Source of the DNA: Chryseobacterium ureilyticum | GTDB taxonomy: Bacteria > Bacteroidota > Bacteroidia > Flavobacteriales > Weeksellaceae | NCBI RefSeq assembly: GCF_900156735.1 | Contig: NZ_FTOL01000004.1 | Location: 388,992 to 452,991 of the forward strand | DNA length: 64,000 bases | Reading direction: 5' to 3' | Shown: piece by piece, positions 7,432 to 16,715 of the stretch | How positions within the stretch are numbered: position 1 is the stretch's first letter | Layout of the letters: the number at the start of each line of letters is the position of its first letter | Notes under the pieces: model-generated | Told to the model about the DNA's origin: nothing | The model's database searches: none | The model's input: only the letters and a program-made list of their open reading frames with translations | Program-made: the position numbers and the translations under genes

Positions 7432-10155
7432 TTAAAATTGAAAATTAAGTCCTAAAGAATATATTCGTGGTCTTTGATATAAATTATTATCTATCCCGTC
7501 AAATACTTCCGGATCCAATCCGCTGTATTTAGTAATCACAAATGCATTCTGAACGGATCCAAAAACTCTTATTTTTGAATTTTTGTTGATGAAATTTGGG
7601 AAATTATACCCAACATTAATATTATCCATTCTTAAGAAAGAAGCATTTTCAACATAATAATCAGATTGATACTGAGCTCTAACAAACCCTGTATCAAAAT
7701 AACTGGTATGAATATTCTGTAAAAAATTATTATTAGAAATCCCTTGTAAATTACCAAATTGAGATGCTACGTTATTGTACACATAATTTCCAATACTAGC
7801 TCTCATAGTAAAGCCTAAATCAAGATTTTTATATGTAAATTTTGTAGAGAAGCCAAGCAAAACATCAGGAGCTGGGGACTTATATTTATATAAATCTGAA
7901 TTGTTGATTATCCCATCCCCGTTTCTATCAACATATGCTCCTTCTACAGGTCTTCCTGCATTATCATAAACCTGTTGATATACATAGAATGAATTAGGTT
8001 GATACCCTTGTGAATGTACTTTGATAGTAGTTCCGGTTCCACCTCCTATTCCACCTGTTAAGACCTCAGTAGATGCTAAGTTTGTAACTTCAGATCTATA
8101 ATGTGTAGCGTTTACGTTAAATTCCCAAGTGAAATTTTCCTTTTCTATTGCCTTCACATTTACATTTACTTCAATACCTCTGTTTCTCATATCACCAATA
8201 TTCGTAAGTAGAAGATTAGTAAGATTGGCACCTGCAGGAACTGGGACGATACTTAATAAGTCCTTAGATTCTTTTTCATAAACTTCAATAGACCCATTAA
8301 TTCTCTCCTTCATAAAACCAAAATCCAATCCTACGTTTTTGGTTGTAGTCGTCTCCCATTTGATATTTTTGTCATATCCTTGGGCTCTCAATGTATTGTA
8401 GAAGCTATCTCCAATTTGATACATTGCTCCACTATCAGACATCACGTATCTTGCTAAATAAGGATAATCATTATCCTGAATATCTTGCTGTCCAGTCTGT
8501 CCCCAACCTGCTCGTAGTTTTAAAGTAGAGATTGTTCTTGAATCCTTTAAGAAGTTTTCCTGATCCATTCTCCATGCTAATGCCACTGATGGGAAATATC
8601 CTACGCGGTTATCTTTGCTAAATCTTGAAGAAGCATCTCTTCTTAACGTTGCCGTAAGTAAATATTTCTTATTAAATGTGTAATTAAATCTTCCAAAATA
8701 TGATATGATTGTATTTTGAGTGAAAAAATCTACACCACTTTTAGGATTAAGAACTCCATCCCCTTGAATAGTAGGTGCAAATGGCTCCGATCTTTGCCAG
8801 TCCTGATAAGAATATCCAACAGTAAGATCAAATGTTGACTTCAGTGATTCTACAGTTTTAAGATAATTAAAATAGAAATCTAAGAGCTTATTCTTTTTTT
8901 CCTGAGTATATCTTCTATAGGTTCCTTTTTCATAATATCGCATTGCTGCCGTAGGTAATACAGTGGTATTTCCATTTGAATCACTATAATCGTAACCTAA
9001 ATTTAAATTAGCTCTTAATTCCGGTAAAAAGTGAAACTTGTAATCAAACTGAATATTTCCTAATACTCTTTTCACATAAGAAAGATCCCATCTTTGATTT
9101 AACATTGATACAGGGTTCTTTGTACCGTTTGTGTTAGGGTTACCATTAGGCTGTAACCACTCCCAATAACCTCCATATTTAGAAAAGCTTTGATCGTATA
9201 CTGGCTTTGTTGGATCAAATACTACCGCTGCTCCTATTGCCCCGTCTTCCTTAAATCTGTTTTCTACATAGGTTCCTTTTACATTAAAACTGATATCAAG
9301 GTGCTTATCAAAAAACTTAGGATTAAGGTTTAAAGCAACTGTTGTTCTCTCAACATTATTAGTCTTAATAATACCATCTTGGTTCATATATCCTAAAGAT
9401 AATCTGTATGGTAGTCCTTTAACTCCTCCTGAAATAGATACTGAGTTATCAAAGCCTAATGCAGTCTGATAAATCTCATTCTGCCAATTTGTGTCTGCAT
9501 TCCCCAATAGTGCCTGGAATGAAGGTAAAGCTTTATTCATTACGACATCTCTGAATTGACCAGTAGATAACATTTTAATATTACCCATCTTTTCATATAT
9601 AGAAGTGGTAGTTGTATAATTAACCTTTAGTCTTCCTGAAGTTCCTTTTTTTGTTGTAATAATAATTACACCATTAGAAGCCCTACTTCCATAAATAGCA
9701 GTTGCAGATGCATCCTTTAAGATATTAAAGCTCTCAATATCATTAGGGTTAATTAATGCTAGTGGATTTGCTGCGCCACTAATACCATTACTATCAACAG
9801 GCACTCCATCAATCACAATAAGAGGATCGTTACTTGCATTTAGTGAAGCTCCTCCTCTAATCCTAATAGTAGCACCAGCACCTGGAGCTCCGCTATTATT
9901 AGTAATTTGAATACCTGAAGCCTTTCCTTGGATTAATTGTTCTGGAGAAGTAATACTTCCCTCGTTAAAATCCTTAGCTGAAATTGCAGTCATAGATCCT
10001 GTCAAATCAGACTTCTTTTTAGCACCGTACCCGATCAGAACCACCTCCTCAATCTTCTTCTCCTTAATGATAGAGTCTTTAGTCTGCGCGTGCATTACTG
10101 TACTTGCCAGTAAAAAAGCAGGCGCTATTTTTAATACCGTTGTAAAATTCTTCAC
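7432..10155 (-). CDS. susC: SusC/RagA family TonB-linked outer membrane transporter
   Basis: This 907-residue TonB-dependent transporter has a signal peptide ending at MHA-Q, a TonB-box-like EEVVLIGYG, a plug domain (KASGIQITNNSGAPG, VDGVPVDSNG, ATAIYGSRASNGVIIITTKKG) and a 22-strand barrel ending in aromatic LNFQF. The GTG at 10155 (VKNFTTVLKIAPAF) is the likely start; a TTG at 10212 gives a longer form whose extra residues do not look like a signal peptide. It lacks the N-terminal carboxypeptidase-like domain found in many SusC proteins: the plug follows the signal almost at once. With SusD it imports malto-oligosaccharides across the outer membrane. It is the first gene of the operon; a 22-bp palindrome lies about 200 bases upstream. 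Confidence 0.95.
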   Translation of the reverse strand: MKNFTTVLKIAPAFLLASTVMHAQTKDSIIKEKKIEEVVLIGYGAKKKSDLTGSMTAISAKDFNEGSITSPEQLIQGKASGIQITNNSGAPGAGATIRIRGGASLNASNDPLIVIDGVPVDSNGISGAANPLALINPNDIESFNILKDASATAIYGSRASNGVIIITTKKGTSGRLKVNYTTTTSIYEKMGNIKMLSTGQFRDVVMNKALPSFQALLGNADTNWQNEIYQTALGFDNSVSISGGVKGLPYRLSLGYMNQDGIIKTNNVERTTVALNLNPKFFDKHLDISFNVKGTYVENRFKEDGAIGAAVVFDPTKPVYDQSFSKYGGYWEWLQPNGNPNTNGTKNPVSMLNQRWDLSYVKRVLGNIQFDYKFHFLPELRANLNLGYDYSDSNGNTTVLPTAAMRYYEKGTYRRYTQEKKNKLLDFYFNYLKTVESLKSTFDLTVGYSYQDWQRSEPFAPTIQGDGVLNPKSGVDFFTQNTIISYFGRFNYTFNKKYLLTATLRRDASSRFSKDNRVGYFPSVALAWRMDQENFLKDSRTISTLKLRAGWGQTGQQDIQDNDYPYLARYVMSDSGAMYQIGDSFYNTLRAQGYDKNIKWETTTTKNVGLDFGFMKERINGSIEVYEKESKDLLSIVPVPAGANLTNLLLTNIGDMRNRGIEVNVNVKAIEKENFTWEFNVNATHYRSEVTNLASTEVLTGGIGGGTGTTIKVHSQGYQPNSFYVYQQVYDNAGRPVEGAYVDRNGDGIINNSDLYKYKSPAPDVLLGFSTKFTYKNLDLGFTMRASIGNYVYNNVASQFGNLQGISNNNFLQNIHTSYFDTGFVRAQYQSDYYVENASFLRMDNINVGYNFPNFINKNSKIRVFGSVQNAFVITKYSGLDPEVFDGIDNNLYQRPRIYSLGLNFQF

Positions 10156-10358
10156 AATCTTATTTTTATAGTTTCGTTTCAGTCTTGTTCTGGTGTTGTA
10201 CCAGATTCGCAATTTAAAAAAAAAATAGAATTATTATAATTTTAATATAATTTATAATAATTTTATGTATATTACGAAACCTTTTTTAGTTAAAATTTTA
10301 CACATCAACATCTTACACGATAGTATGCTATGCATAATATTTATTTTACGTTAACAAA

Positions 10359-10380
10359 AAGTTAAACAATTGTTTAACTT
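10359..10380. promoter_or_regulatory. Perfect 22-bp palindrome, candidate operator
   Basis: The half-sites AAGTTAAACAA and TTGTTTAACTT are exact reverse complements with no spacer. The site lies in the divergent region between susC and metG, about 200 bases before susC and 80 before the metG -7 box. Such symmetry is typical of a dimeric repressor or activator site. The starch operon is the more likely target, but no regulator gene for it lies in the window. Confidence 0.6.
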
Positions 10381-10458
10381 AAATTCATATTCGCCATCAA
10401 AAAACAGGAAGATTTGCCATAATAACACCTCAAAGAGCGGTATTCAAGAGATATTCCT

Positions 10459-10466
10459 TATCTTTG
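10459..10466 (+). promoter_or_regulatory. -7 promoter box of metG
   Basis: TATCTTTG matches the Bacteroidota -7 consensus TAnnTTTG exactly and lies 20 bases before the metG ATG. I see no good TTTG -33 element at the usual spacing. Confidence 0.6.
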
Positions 10467-10486
10467 CAGTCAAAACTTTACTATAA

Positions 10487-12523
10487 ATGTCAAACAGAAA
10501 GATGATTACGGCAGCTTTGCCTTATGCAAACGGTCCGGTTCATATAGGACATTTGGCAGGTGTTTATATTCCTGCGGATGTTTACGCAAGATTTCAGAGA
10601 AGATTAGGAAAAGATGTAGCGTTTATCTGTGGTTCAGATGAGCATGGTATCCCTATCACCATAAGAGCTAAAAAAGAAGGAGTTACCCCTCAGGATATCG
10701 TGGACAAGTATCACGGAATTATCAAGAAATCTTTTTCAGATCTTGGAATTTCATTTGATGAATATTCAAGAACTACTTCTCCAAAGCATTATCAGACAAG
10801 CCAGGAATTTTTCAAAGTTCTTTATGATAAAGAAAAATTCACTGAAGAAGTTTCAGAACAGTATTTTGATGAGCAGGCAGGAGAATTCCTTGCTGACCGT
10901 TATATTGTAGGAACTTGCCCGAACTGTGGTAATGAAAACGCTTACGGTGACCAGTGTGAGAAATGTGGTTCTACCCTATCTCCATCAGAGCTGATCAATC
11001 CGAAATCAATGCTTAGTGGAAATGTTCCTATTCTTAAAGATACAAAGAACTGGTATCTACCTCTAAATGAATACGAAGACTTCTTAAACGAGTGGATCAT
11101 TGAAGGTCATAAAGACGATTGGAAACCGAATGTATATGGACAGGTTAAATCATGGTTAAATGATGGTTTGAAACCACGTGCTATGACCAGAGACCTGAAC
11201 TGGGGTGTTCCGGTTCCGCTTCCTAATGCGGAAGGAAAAGTTCTTTATGTTTGGTTTGATGCTCCTATCGGATATATTTCTTTTACCAAAGAATGGGCAG
11301 AGAAAAACGGAAAAGACTGGAAAGATTACTGGCAGAGTGAAGAGAGTGATCTGGTACACTTTATCGGAAAGGATAATATTGTATTCCACTGCATTATCTT
11401 CCCAGCAATGATGAAGGCGCACGGTGGTTTTATTATGCCTAAAAACGTTCCTGCATTTGAATTCCTGAATCTTGAGAATGATAAAATTTCAACTTCAAGA
11501 AACTGGGCGGTTTGGGCGCACGAATATGTAGAAGAATTTCCTGGACAACAGGATGTTTTAAGATATGCATTGCTTTCGTCAGCTCCTGAAACTAAGGACA
11601 ATAACTTCACTTGGAAGGATTTCCAGACGAAGAATAATTCTGAGTTGGTAGGTATCTTCGGAAACTTCATCAATAGAGTTGCGGTTCTTATTCATAAATA
11701 TTACGATGGTGTTGTACCTCAGGGAGATGTAAATAGTCCTGAATTAAAAGAGATTAATAAAGCAGCTAAAGAAATCGCTGGATTCCTTGATAATTATGAA
11801 TTCAGAAATGCTTTATCAGCCTTGATGAACCTTGCAAGATTCGGGAACCAATATCTTCAGACTGAAGAACCTTGGAAAACAATTAAAGACAATCCGGAAA
11901 AAGCTGCTCAATCATTATTTGTGGGAGCTCAGATTGCTGTTGCATTAGCCCAGTTATGTGAACCATTCATGCCTTTCAGCTCTGAAAAGTTATTGAATAT
12001 GTTTAATGTTGAAGCGAAAAGCTGGAACGATGTTGAAAATCAGTCTGTTTTAATTGAAACTGGTCACAAAATCAATGAAGCATCTCTTCTTTTCTCGAAA
12101 ATTGAAGACAGTGTAATTGAAGCTCAGATTCAAAAGCTTGAAGACACTAAACAAAACAATAAAAAAACAAACCCTAACGCCAATCCAATGAAAGAAGAGA
12201 TCACATTTGATGATTTTACGAAAATAGATCTTAGAACAGCAACCATTTTAGAAGCTGAAAAAGTAGAAAAAGCTGATAAATTACTGAAACTTACTGTAGA
12301 TACGGGAGTAGATGTAAGAACGGTTGTTTCAGGTATTGCGGAAAGCTTTACTCCTGAAGAAGTTGTAGGTAAGCAGGTAATGATCTTATTAAACCTTGCT
12401 CCAAGAAAAATCAGAGGAATTGAATCTCAGGGAATGTTATTATTAACAACTAAACCTGATGGAAAATTATCTTTCGTAACACCGGACGACAGCAATGTTG
12501 AAAACGGTATTGAGATCGGATAA
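10487..12523 (+). CDS. metG: Methionyl-tRNA synthetase
   Basis: This 678-residue class I synthetase charges tRNA-Met with methionine in the cytoplasm. The ATP-binding HIGH motif is at 19-22, and the zinc knuckle CPNCGNENAYGDQCEKCG follows near 144-161. The KMSKS-equivalent is KISTSRNWAVW near residue 333, the variant seen in the MetG1 group. After the anticodon-binding helical domain, a C-terminal tRNA-binding OB-fold (EMAPII-like, from about 572, DFTKIDLRTATILEAE) promotes dimerisation and tRNA binding. Length is normal for forms with this extension. It is divergent from the starch operon, has its own -7 box and a terminator, and is probably monocistronic. Confidence 0.97.
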   Translation: MSNRKMITAALPYANGPVHIGHLAGVYIPADVYARFQRRLGKDVAFICGSDEHGIPITIRAKKEGVTPQDIVDKYHGIIKKSFSDLGISFDEYSRTTSPKHYQTSQEFFKVLYDKEKFTEEVSEQYFDEQAGEFLADRYIVGTCPNCGNENAYGDQCEKCGSTLSPSELINPKSMLSGNVPILKDTKNWYLPLNEYEDFLNEWIIEGHKDDWKPNVYGQVKSWLNDGLKPRAMTRDLNWGVPVPLPNAEGKVLYVWFDAPIGYISFTKEWAEKNGKDWKDYWQSEESDLVHFIGKDNIVFHCIIFPAMMKAHGGFIMPKNVPAFEFLNLENDKISTSRNWAVWAHEYVEEFPGQQDVLRYALLSSAPETKDNNFTWKDFQTKNNSELVGIFGNFINRVAVLIHKYYDGVVPQGDVNSPELKEINKAAKEIAGFLDNYEFRNALSALMNLARFGNQYLQTEEPWKTIKDNPEKAAQSLFVGAQIAVALAQLCEPFMPFSSEKLLNMFNVEAKSWNDVENQSVLIETGHKINEASLLFSKIEDSVIEAQIQKLEDTKQNNKKTNPNANPMKEEITFDDFTKIDLRTATILEAEKVEKADKLLKLTVDTGVDVRTVVSGIAESFTPEEVVGKQVMILLNLAPRKIRGIESQGMLLLTTKPDGKLSFVTPDDSNVENGIEIG

Positions 12524-12547
12524 TTACACCTTACTATAAAGAAGACT

Positions 12548-12579
12548 AAAGGCTGTTTCAGAAGAAGCAGCCTTTTCTA
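12548..12579 (+). terminator. Terminator of metG
   Basis: AAAGGCTG and CAGCCTTT form an 8-bp stem with a 12-nt loop, followed by TTCTATT. It is 25 bases after the metG stop. Confidence 0.75.
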
Positions 12580-12674
12580 TTGCAGGACAACTGTATTTCC
12601 TTTTATTGCTGTTTGACGCAAAATTAGATACTGCATATTTCCAGATGTAAAAATAAAAGAACAACAATATTATT

Positions 12675-12682
12675 TATATTTG
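12675..12682 (+). promoter_or_regulatory. -7 promoter box of the following membrane protein gene
   Basis: TATATTTG is an exact TAnnTTTG match 13 bases before the ATG at 12696, implying a leader of only about ten nucleotides. Confidence 0.5.
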
Positions 12683-12695
12683 CAGCCGTTATATT

Positions 12696-13361
12696 ATGGT
12701 TAATAAGAGTGTTTTAAGGAAGCTTTCTGATACGGAATTAGAGAAATATTTAAAAGAAGGCAATCGCTTTGTTCCTGAGGCGGTTCAGATCGCACTGGAG
12801 GTTTTAAAAGAAAGAGGAAGAATTTTCACCGTGGAAGAAGAAACGGCTGTTCAACAACTGATTCAAAGGAAAAAAGAGGCAGAAGAATTAAAACGTACAG
12901 AAGAAAAGGAATTATGGCAGGATCATATTACAGAAGATCCAAGTGCAATCAAACTTTTTCCAAGAGAATTGATATTCATTATCAGTATCCTTTTAGGAAC
13001 GATTCCAGGAGCGATATTATTAAGTCTGAATTTCGTTAAGCTAAAAAAATATTTAGCCGCAGGTATCACTCTTATTTTTGGATTCGCTTTCCTGTTTATT
13101 CAGCTTTTTTTGATTTCTTTAATCTATATACTCAACTCAAAAGACTCTTTTACCATCAGAAAAAGTCCAGAATTTCTTGTAGCAGGAACTGGTGCATTAA
13201 TTCTCTTTGGATTCTGGGTACTTTTTACACCCAAAAAGCTGCCCTACAGAGCAGCTTCGTATATTTTTCCGATCATAATTTGTACAATAATGGCATTTCT
13301 GATCACCATTAATTACCAGGGATTATTTGACGGCTATATTTTAGTCAGTTTCGCTAAATAG
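12696..13361 (+). CDS. Hypothetical membrane protein
   Basis: I do not recognise this 221-residue protein. Residues 1-80 are charged and soluble, with a helix-rich start (LRKLSDTELEKYLKEGNRF) like the N-terminal motif of several uncharacterised Bacteroidota membrane proteins. Four or five hydrophobic segments follow (about 90-110, 117-145, 160-175, 185-205). It has no catalytic motif. The last 28 bases overlap the 3' end of the converging methyltransferase gene. It has its own TAnnTTTG box with a short leader. Function unknown. Confidence 0.7.
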   Translation: MVNKSVLRKLSDTELEKYLKEGNRFVPEAVQIALEVLKERGRIFTVEEETAVQQLIQRKKEAEELKRTEEKELWQDHITEDPSAIKLFPRELIFIISILLGTIPGAILLSLNFVKLKKYLAAGITLIFGFAFLFIQLFLISLIYILNSKDSFTIRKSPEFLVAGTGALILFGFWVLFTPKKLPYRAASYIFPIIICTIMAFLITINYQGLFDGYILVSFAK

Positions 13362-14038
13362 GAATCCTCGTCCTGCATTACTTTTTCAACCTTAAAACCA
13401 TTATTTACAGCAGCGTTCTTCAAGGTATTAAAGTCAAGGTACAGCCATGTGATGGGCTCTTCCGATTCGCCTTTATAATGAACGACATATTCCAGTTCTC
13501 CATAATATCCACCGGCAGGAATATAAACTCCGCCATCTTTATCACGGTCAAACATATAAAGAATATCTGTACTGTCAATCAGAATCTGCCCTCCTTCATT
13601 CAATAAAGTTCCCAGTTTTTGAAGATAAGTATCAATTTTAGATAACCCTTCAAAGATTCCGGTACCATTCATCAATAATAAAATGGTATCGAATGTTTCT
13701 CCTGAAAAATCAAGAATATTTGTACAAACTGCATTTTTGATACCTCTTAATTGGCAAACCTCAACAGACTTCGGAGAAATATCCAAAGCTAGCACGTCAA
13801 GATTCATTTCATTCTGAAGATACAAAGCATGAGAACCCGCTCCAGCTCCTATATCCAGGACTTTTCCTGTAGATAGTTTTAAAGCTTTCTGTTCAATATC
13901 AATCATATCTTCAAAATCTCTGAATAAATAGTCTACCGGAAGTTCATCCAACTCAGAAATTGATGTTTCAGTCTGCAGGTCTTCAGGATCGTTATCATGA
14001 TAATAATCCCAGATCGCTCTGCCCATTAAATCTTTCAT
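13334..14038 (-). CDS. Class I SAM-dependent methyltransferase
   Basis: This is a ~234-residue cytoplasmic methyltransferase. The SAM-binding motif I VLDIGAGAGSHALYLQ is at about 60-75, followed by the acidic LALDIS strand and the DTILLLMNGTGIFEGL region in place of motif IV. The target cannot be inferred. A TTG at 14059 would add seven residues, but that stretch contains an exact -7 box (14043-14050), so I chose the ATG at 14038 (MKDLMGRAIWDYY). The box then ends only four bases before the ATG, implying a leaderless or nearly leaderless mRNA. Its 3' end overlaps the converging membrane protein gene by 28 bases. Confidence 0.85.
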   Translation of the reverse strand: MKDLMGRAIWDYYHDNDPEDLQTETSISELDELPVDYLFRDFEDMIDIEQKALKLSTGKVLDIGAGAGSHALYLQNEMNLDVLALDISPKSVEVCQLRGIKNAVCTNILDFSGETFDTILLLMNGTGIFEGLSKIDTYLQKLGTLLNEGGQILIDSTDILYMFDRDKDGGVYIPAGGYYGELEYVVHYKGESEEPITWLYLDFNTLKNAAVNNGFKVEKVMQDEDSYLAKLTKI

Positions 14039-14042
14039 AGTG

Positions 14043-14050
14043 CAAAGATA
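14043..14050 (-). promoter_or_regulatory. -7 box of the methyltransferase gene
   Basis: On the minus strand TATCTTTG matches TAnnTTTG exactly and ends 4 nt before the chosen ATG. Transcription from it would begin at or next to the start codon. Confidence 0.5.
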
Positions 14051-14104
14051 CAGCTTCAAGGGATAAAGTTCAAAGTTTTAGCTTCATGATGCATATGATA
14101 CATT

Positions 14105-14158
14105 CTTTTTCTTCTAAAATTAAAATCCGGTTCCTGAACAGTATCAGAAACCGGATTT
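14105..14158 (-). terminator. Terminator of the siderophore receptor gene
   Basis: AAATCCGGTT pairs perfectly with AACCGGATTT, with a partly paired CCTGA/TCAG inner stem. On the minus strand it is followed by TTAATTTT. It lies about 50 bases downstream of the receptor stop. Confidence 0.8.
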
Positions 14159-14206
14159 GTAGAAAGTATTTGATTTGGATTAAGGTATTAAGCCCTAATT
14201 TTATTT

Positions 14207-16417
14207 TTAAAATTCAAAAGTGTAAGACAGATTAAATGTTCTGCCTCTCCCTTTATAATTAAATAATGCAGGCATTCCATAGCTTGAATATAAAACCTGA
14301 GAACGTTTGCTCCAGATCGTCTGATAATCTGTGTTAAATACATTCTGAATACCAAGGTTGAATTTACCCCAATTGAATCTGTATCCTACCATAAGATCGG
14401 ATGTATTATAACCTTCAACTACATTGTTAAGCTCATCCTTCTGCTTGAAATTCTGTAATGACTGGAATCTGAATGACCAGTTTTTCACATTATATCCGAT
14501 ATATGTCACCAATTTTGAAGGTGAAGCATTGGAAATATCCTGTTTCTGCCATTCTCCTTTATTGTCTACTTCAGATTTTATCAAAAGACCGCTTGCTCCG
14601 AAGTAAACTCCATTATTCATTGAATAAGAAACCTCCGCTTCAATTCCCATGTTTCTCATTTTTAAATCATTAACAAGAATCTGGAATGTTTTTCTGTCTA
14701 CGGTAACGGTTTTATCTGAATTACTTAAGAATCCGGCAACCTGTGCTCTCAATCCTCCTTTATTCATACGATATCCCACTTCATACTGATTGGTCTTGAT
14801 TGCCTGTAAAGGCTGGTCTTTTACATTAATGCTTGAAACAACATCCCAATGTGCTCCATTCAGCTTATAGGTACCAATTCCATAATATTTCGCAGGGTCA
14901 GCAAGACTTACCCCCTGAGAGAATGTACCCCAAACCTGATGCTGCTCATTGAATTTGTATAATAATCCGGCATTTGCCAAAGTTACGTTATAAGAACTTT
15001 CTCCTCCCGGAATAGCCGATGCAGACTGTCCGTATCCCATTGCGATCTGAGTCTGCTGTTCTGATCCGACAAAATCATCCACTTTCACCTTAATATTCTG
15101 ATAACGAACACCTCCATTGATCTGTAATTTTGGAAGAATATTATATTTTGCCTGCACATATCCTGCGTAGCTTTGTGAATGGTTGGTAGGATATCTGCCT
15201 AAGCTGAATTGAGTTTCATTGATCAATCCACCACTTGACATGGTTTTACCAATGTTATAAACGGATTGAGTCCCTTCGAATTTTTCAAAGTCAACATCTA
15301 CACCATAAGTCACATTTAGTCCTCTCCATGATTTTGACAATAAAGCCTTGATGCCGGAATAATAAGTATCCTGCTGAGATGAAGACATATAAGCCATACT
15401 TCCGGTTCCCAGTTTTACATTTCCAGGGAATGGATAGAATCCTAGTTTTTCAGCTCTTGTAGCAAACTGAACATATAGATCCTGACCTCCAAGAATATTA
15501 TTTCCTGTATAGGCTACGGTACCCATGTAACGCTCGGTTCCTACGTTTTTATCTGAAGAAAAACCATCTCTCATCTCCAGTAAATTTCCATTTTTCGTAG
15601 TAAAAGCACTTAGATTTTCACCTAAATATAAACTTCTGTCACCATTGAATTTGGAATTATAATATTGAAGAGAAGCTGTTATTTTATGTTTATCATTAAA
15701 TTTATACCCTCCGGTTGCCAAGATATCAATTGACTGGTTGTACTGAAGGTCAGTTTGTGTAATATCTGTAAAAAGCTGCTTCTGATCAGCACCATACACC
15801 CCTCCATTTTGCTGATAAGCAACTCCTAACCTTCCGAAAAACTTCTCTCCTTTTCCTGAAATAGCTTGTGCAGCACGGAAATCATGGTCATCGCCTCCCA
15901 TAAATCCTGTACGTACTCCCAATTCGGTTTCTCCGCTGATTCCTTTTTTGGATGGTGTTTTTGTAATGATATTGATAATTCCTCCAGTAGCATTTCCTCC
16001 ATAGATAGAACTTGCTCCTGAAAGCACTTCAATTCTTTCAATATTAAAAGGATCAATAGCATCCAACTGACGGCTGATTGCACGAATACTATTTAAGGAA
16101 ACACCATCTATCATTACCAATGTAGAACGTCCTCTCATATTTTGTCCGTAATTGGTTCTTCCCTGAGGTCCGATATCCATACTTGGAATCAAAATAGATA
16201 ACATTTCTTTAATTGGAACTCCACTTTTTGCCTGTTCCTGAATTTTTTCTTTCTGTACTACCCAAACGGTACCTGGGATTTCAGATATTTTTGTAGGTTT
16301 TCTGGATGCAACGATCACGACATCGTCGATACCTTTAGAAACCACGGAATCACTAACTGTCTGGGAAAACATCATTCCCGAAGCCAGCATACCTATGAAT
16401 GCATAATGCTTTTTCAT
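14207..16417 (-). CDS. TonB-dependent ferric siderophore receptor, IutA (aerobactin)-like
   Basis: This 736-residue outer-membrane receptor has a signal peptide ending at MFS-QT, a TonB box-like DDVVIVASR, a plug domain (residues ~45-150) and a beta barrel ending in aromatic LSYTFEF. Several stretches are very close to my memory of the enterobacterial ferric aerobactin receptor IutA: RTNYGQNMRGR, SRQLDAIDPFNIERIEV, SGASSIYGGNATGGIINI, the barrel element FYPFP and the ending YNYKGRGRTF-like FNYKGRGRTFNLSYTFEF. That makes hydroxamate/citrate siderophores the best guess for the ligand, probably scavenged, since no siderophore synthesis gene is nearby. A TACCTTTG promoter box lies 28 bases upstream. 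No Fur box was recognised by eye. Confidence 0.87.
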   Translation of the reverse strand: MKKHYAFIGMLASGMMFSQTVSDSVVSKGIDDVVIVASRKPTKISEIPGTVWVVQKEKIQEQAKSGVPIKEMLSILIPSMDIGPQGRTNYGQNMRGRSTLVMIDGVSLNSIRAISRQLDAIDPFNIERIEVLSGASSIYGGNATGGIINIITKTPSKKGISGETELGVRTGFMGGDDHDFRAAQAISGKGEKFFGRLGVAYQQNGGVYGADQKQLFTDITQTDLQYNQSIDILATGGYKFNDKHKITASLQYYNSKFNGDRSLYLGENLSAFTTKNGNLLEMRDGFSSDKNVGTERYMGTVAYTGNNILGGQDLYVQFATRAEKLGFYPFPGNVKLGTGSMAYMSSSQQDTYYSGIKALLSKSWRGLNVTYGVDVDFEKFEGTQSVYNIGKTMSSGGLINETQFSLGRYPTNHSQSYAGYVQAKYNILPKLQINGGVRYQNIKVKVDDFVGSEQQTQIAMGYGQSASAIPGGESSYNVTLANAGLLYKFNEQHQVWGTFSQGVSLADPAKYYGIGTYKLNGAHWDVVSSINVKDQPLQAIKTNQYEVGYRMNKGGLRAQVAGFLSNSDKTVTVDRKTFQILVNDLKMRNMGIEAEVSYSMNNGVYFGASGLLIKSEVDNKGEWQKQDISNASPSKLVTYIGYNVKNWSFRFQSLQNFKQKDELNNVVEGYNTSDLMVGYRFNWGKFNLGIQNVFNTDYQTIWSKRSQVLYSSYGMPALFNYKGRGRTFNLSYTFEF

Positions 16418-16445
16418 TCCTTCAAATCAAAGTTTTATAATTCGG

Positions 16446-16453
16446 CAAAGGTA
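16446..16453 (-). promoter_or_regulatory. -7 box of the siderophore receptor gene
   Basis: On the minus strand TACCTTTG matches TAnnTTTG exactly, 28 bases before the receptor ATG. Confidence 0.5.
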
Positions 16454-16715
16454 ATTTTTATTTAGAAATATTAAAAATAAGAAAGGATGAAATTTTTCAT
16501 GATTTTGAATTAAAAAGCGGAAAGATGGAAGTTATTTATGTCGCGATTACATCAAGAAGTTATCACAGCTTCTTTAGGTCAATTTTCTTAAGTTGAATAA
16601 CAGTCGTTAACTGTTTATAATCTCTTCCTATTCTAACATCGAGCTTCCTTCCTAAAATCGTAAGATCCCAGCCCATCTAAGGACCAGGATCTCACTGTGA
16701 AAAACAAGGTTATCT

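Noticed and set aside
10156..10212. N-terminal extension of SusC from a TTG at 10212
   Set aside because: The added residues (RIWYNTRTRLKRNYKNK) are basic and do not form a signal peptide; the GTG at 10155 gives a normal one.
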